From JAICLV01 sp036380925 (GTDB taxonomy: Bacteria > Actinomycetota > Actinomycetes > Acidothermales > Acidothermaceae): a DNA stretch of 16,598 nucleotides. Made by a program: the position numbers and the translations under genes. Shown in pieces: positions 14,757 through 16,598 of the stretch. Location: NCBI GenBank assembly GCA_036380925.1, contig DASVDW010000088.1, positions 1-16,598 of the forward strand, read 5' to 3'. The first letter of the stretch is position 1; every line of letters starts with the position of its first letter. Under the pieces are notes generated by a model that had not been told where the DNA came from, ran no database searches, and saw only the letters and a program-made list of their open reading frames with translations.

Positions 14757-14925
14757 GTGTGAGGCATCTCGGTCGAGTCGACGTGTCCCCCGTCAGCCTG
14801 TTGACGCGGTTCGCGACGCGACCTGACCTCGCATGCCCTCGCCAATGCTGCTCGGGGGCCTGAACGCCCTGCTAGCTCACTGCTAGCTCACTGTTTCGTC
14901 GGCGTCCTGCGGCACCATCGCGTGC
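14757..14925 (+). other. Intergenic region upstream of tnpB, with tandem repeat
   Basis: No gene is seen. It contains the 11-bp tandem repeat near its right end and should hold the tnpB promoter and, if tnpB sits in an insertion element, that element's left end. I could not define that end. Confidence 0.35.
14869..14893 (+). repeat. 11-bp tandem repeat CTGCTAGCTCA, 2.3 copies
   Basis: CTGCTAGCTCA occurs twice with no gap (14869-14879 and 14880-14890) and a third copy begins with CTG. Each unit contains the palindrome GCTAGC. It lies 33 bp upstream of the tnpB start, so it could be a transposase or regulator binding site near the left end of the element, or a simple duplication. Confidence 0.9.
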
Positions 14926-16302
14926 GTGCCTGTTGCCGCCGCGCTGAAGAACGACACCGTGTTGGTGTCGCATGCCGGTGTGCCGCTGACGAGGGCGACG
15001 TCCTTTCGGTTCACCCTTGACGTGAACGCCGCCGAGCATCAGCGCCTGCTGGCGCACGCCGGGGCGTTCCGGCTTGCCTACAACCATCACATCGCCCGGG
15101 TGCGGGCCAACCTCGGCCAGCGCGCCGCGGAACGGTCATACGGCCTGGCGGAGACCGATCTGACACCCGCGTTGTCGTGGAGCAAGGTGTCGTTCGTCAA
15201 CGAGATCAACGCGTGGAAAGACGGCCGCGCGCCCGATGCCCCGGTTTCGGTAGATGACGACGGGGACCAGATACGGGGGCTTTCGTGGCGACATGAGGTC
15301 TCCGCGGACGTGTTCGAAACCGCGAGCGTGAACGCGGCGCAGGCGCTTTCGAACTGGGCGGCCTCGCGCAAGGGCGCGCGCGACGGCGCGTCCGTCGGGT
15401 TCCCCAGGTTCAAGTCCAAGCACCGCACGACACCGACGTTTCGGCTGCGCGCGAAGTACTCCGAGGGATCACCCGCGCCGCTGCGGCCGGTCGGGCCGAA
15501 GGCGCTGCGGTTTCCCAGGCTCGGGCGCTTGCGGGTCCGCGAGACCACGCGCCAGTTGCGCCGCATGCTCAAGGGCGGCCGGTTCCACGTCTACGCCGCC
15601 TGCTTCCGGTACGAACGCGGCCGCTGGATCGTCTCGGTCACCGGGGTCGCCGCGCAACTCCACCACGCCCGCCGCGGCGGCGACCGGTGTTCACCCCGGG
15701 TCGGGGTGGACCTGGGTGTGAAAACCCTCGCCGTCGCAGCTGACGCCGACGGAAACCTGCGACACCGGTGGGAGGGGGTGAAAGCACTCACGCACGCCCA
15801 GGAACGCCTGAAACTGGCCAACCGAGCCTTCGCGAGAACCAAGCAAGGCTCGAACGGTCGGAAGAAAGCGGCACAACGCCTGGGCAAAATCCACGGCCGC
15901 GTCGCTGCGGTGCGCGCCGCGCTGCTGCATGAGATCACGGTCACGCTCGCGAGGAACTACGCAAGCATCGTGATCGAGGACCTGAACGTCGCCGGCATGG
16001 TGCAAAACCGCAAACTCGCCAGGCACATCGCCGACGCGTCCTTCGGCGAGCTGCGCCGCCAACTCGAGTACAAGACCGCCTGGCACGGCACCCAACTGGT
16101 CATCGCCGACCGGTGGTACCCAAGCTCGAAAACGTGCTCCGGCTGCGGGTCCGTCAACGCGGAACTGGCCCTGGCCGACCGCACCTACCGCTGTGACGCG
16201 TGCGGGCTGGCCATCGACCGGGATCTGAACGCGGCGATCAACCTCGCCCGCTACACGCCAGCCGAACCTATCGACGCTCCGCCGCTGCGAGCGGCCGCCT
16301 GA
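14926..16302 (+). CDS. tnpB: TnpB RNA-guided endonuclease
   Basis: A 458-aa protein of the TnpB family, the transposon-encoded ancestor of Cas12. The WED/REC-like N-terminal half includes SFRFTLDVNAAEHQRLLAHA and FRLAYNHHIARV. The RuvC nuclease is complete: Asp262 in VGVDLGVKTLAV, Glu351 in IVIEDLNVAGM and Asp433 in DRDLNAAINLARY. A zinc ribbon with Cys404, Cys407, Cys423 and Cys426 is inserted before the last RuvC motif, as in active members. Such proteins cut DNA matching a guide at the end of an omegaRNA transcribed from the right end of the element, next to a short target-adjacent motif. GTG 14926 is the first start in frame; the family core begins about residue 25, so an internal GTG is possible. 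The segment at about 70-125, with WSKVSFVNEINAWK, is typical of actinobacterial TnpB. Confidence 0.92.
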   Translation: MPVAAALKNDTVLVSHAGVPLTRATSFRFTLDVNAAEHQRLLAHAGAFRLAYNHHIARVRANLGQRAAERSYGLAETDLTPALSWSKVSFVNEINAWKDGRAPDAPVSVDDDGDQIRGLSWRHEVSADVFETASVNAAQALSNWAASRKGARDGASVGFPRFKSKHRTTPTFRLRAKYSEGSPAPLRPVGPKALRFPRLGRLRVRETTRQLRRMLKGGRFHVYAACFRYERGRWIVSVTGVAAQLHHARRGGDRCSPRVGVDLGVKTLAVAADADGNLRHRWEGVKALTHAQERLKLANRAFARTKQGSNGRKKAAQRLGKIHGRVAAVRAALLHEITVTLARNYASIVIEDLNVAGMVQNRKLARHIADASFGELRRQLEYKTAWHGTQLVIADRWYPSSKTCSGCGSVNAELALADRTYRCDACGLAIDRDLNAAINLARYTPAEPIDAPPLRAAA

Positions 16303-16500
16303 CACCCCGCACGGTGTCTGCACCCGGATGGGCCGGGGAAGAGCCGACCGCCACCCCGCGACACAAAGGGGCCCTGGGTTGGAACCGAGGCAAGACCTCG
16401 CCGCGGGCACGCGGCAGGCGCTCGGACGGCAACCAAGTACCCACCCCCGATCCCGGGGAAGTGGTCAAGGGAAGCCGGTGCGTCCAAAAGGGACACACCC
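16301..16500 (+). ncRNA. Candidate omegaRNA (guide scaffold) of TnpB
   Basis: The 200 bases from the tnpB stop onward are packed with hairpins that I paired by eye: GACACC/GGTGTC (16301-16318), CCCGG/CCGGG (16323-16337), CCCC/GGGG (16354-16371), CGAGG/CCTCG (16386-16400), CCGCG/CGCGG (16401-16414), CCAC-CCCCG/CGGGG-AA-GTGG (16441-16464), and GGTG-C-GTCC/GGAC-A-CACC with one mismatch (16477-16499). GGTTG (16377-16381) can also pair with CAACC (16430-16434) to enclose two hairpins. Position and structure match omegaRNA, which begins in or just after tnpB and ends at the element's right end, with the guide copied from adjacent host DNA. The 3' limit and guide start (about 16500) are inferred. 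Confidence 0.55.
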
Positions 16501-16511
16501 AGTAAGTCTCC

Positions 16512-16598
16512 GTGACCGACCTTGGGAGTGCCGATTTCTCTGGCGGGCTATTTGATGCGGCGTCGCTTGGGACGGGCGACTCGCGCGAGGCCGTCGCC
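16512..16598 (+). CDS. Possible start of a gene running off the right edge
   Basis: From GTG 16512 the frame is open to the window end and reads VTDLGSADFSGGLFDAASLG and onward for nine more residues, an ordinary-looking acidic N-terminus. An in-frame TAA at 16503 excludes earlier starts. There is no Shine-Dalgarno. A minus-strand frame ending at a TAG (16548-16550) with a basic C-terminus (GLARVARPKRRRIK) competes for the same bases, so only one of the two can be real. Confidence 0.28.
   Translation, partial: MTDLGSADFSGGLFDAASLGTGDSREAVA

Larger units (their letters stand above)
14926..16500 (+). mobile_element. Solitary TnpB element (left and right ends undefined)
   Basis: The unit consists of tnpB and its structured 3' flank. 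No tnpA (Y1 HUH or serine recombinase) is found in the window, so the element is non-autonomous, of the IS1341-like kind, or a TnpB retained without its transposase. The coordinates give the minimum content, not true ends. Confidence 0.45.

Noticed and set aside
16548..16598. Minus-strand C-terminus GLARVARPKRRRIK ending at TAG
   Set aside because: Only 16 codons are visible and the plus-strand frame from 16512 is equally open, so it is not listed as a feature.
1..16598. CRISPR array, tRNA or rRNA genes
   Set aside because: No regularly spaced repeats and no cloverleaf or rRNA-like sequence were seen. The TnpB hairpins are not spaced direct repeats.

Overview
The window is GC-rich, with most third codon positions G or C, GTG/ATG starts and many 4-bp ATGA stop/start overlaps. 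The gene content is typical of Actinomycetota: an Ada-AlkA fusion, a wHTH-hydrolase-cyclase regulator, BaeRF3, AzlCD, and FtsH with an N-terminal extension. I infer a high-GC actinomycete; nothing in the sequence fixes the genus.

Layout. (1) 1-1733: an ArfB-like ribosome-rescue factor, cut by the window edge, runs leftward; an Ada/AraC/AlkA DNA alkylation-repair fusion runs rightward. (2) 1755-2909: a class A flavin monooxygenase carrying an in-frame (Ser-Asp-Val)4 tandem repeat. It converges with a leftward block (2906-5520): azlC and azlD, overlapping by 4 bp, then 25 bp later a winged-helix/alpha-beta-hydrolase/cyclase-like regulator whose reading frame is broken by one base near 4273. (3) 5678-8948: a tightly packed rightward operon of an OsmC-like protein, two different FAD oxidoreductases and a small basic protein. 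A TRIC-type channel follows. (4) 9628-10452: a sparse stretch with two or three small ORFs, one of 37 codons on the minus strand behind a perfect AAGGAG. (5) 10439-13558: a BaeRF3 release-factor-like gene converging with an FtsH-type membrane AAA+ protease. (6) 13581-16598: a mobile region. An imperfect dyad lies between ftsH and an IS5-type transposase, followed by a small unknown ORF, an 11-bp tandem repeat, and a catalytically intact TnpB whose 3' flank (16301-16499) folds into a close series of hairpins. I read that flank as its omega (guide-scaffold) RNA.

How the genes fit together. The housekeeping themes are DNA alkylation repair, ribosome rescue or release, membrane-protein quality control, amino-acid export and redox chemistry. 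The most interesting parts are the solitary TnpB with its candidate omegaRNA, the frame-broken three-domain regulator coupled to azlCD, and the OsmC/two-flavoprotein operon, whose substrate is unknown. All functions are read from motifs and family memory; no database search or folding program was run.
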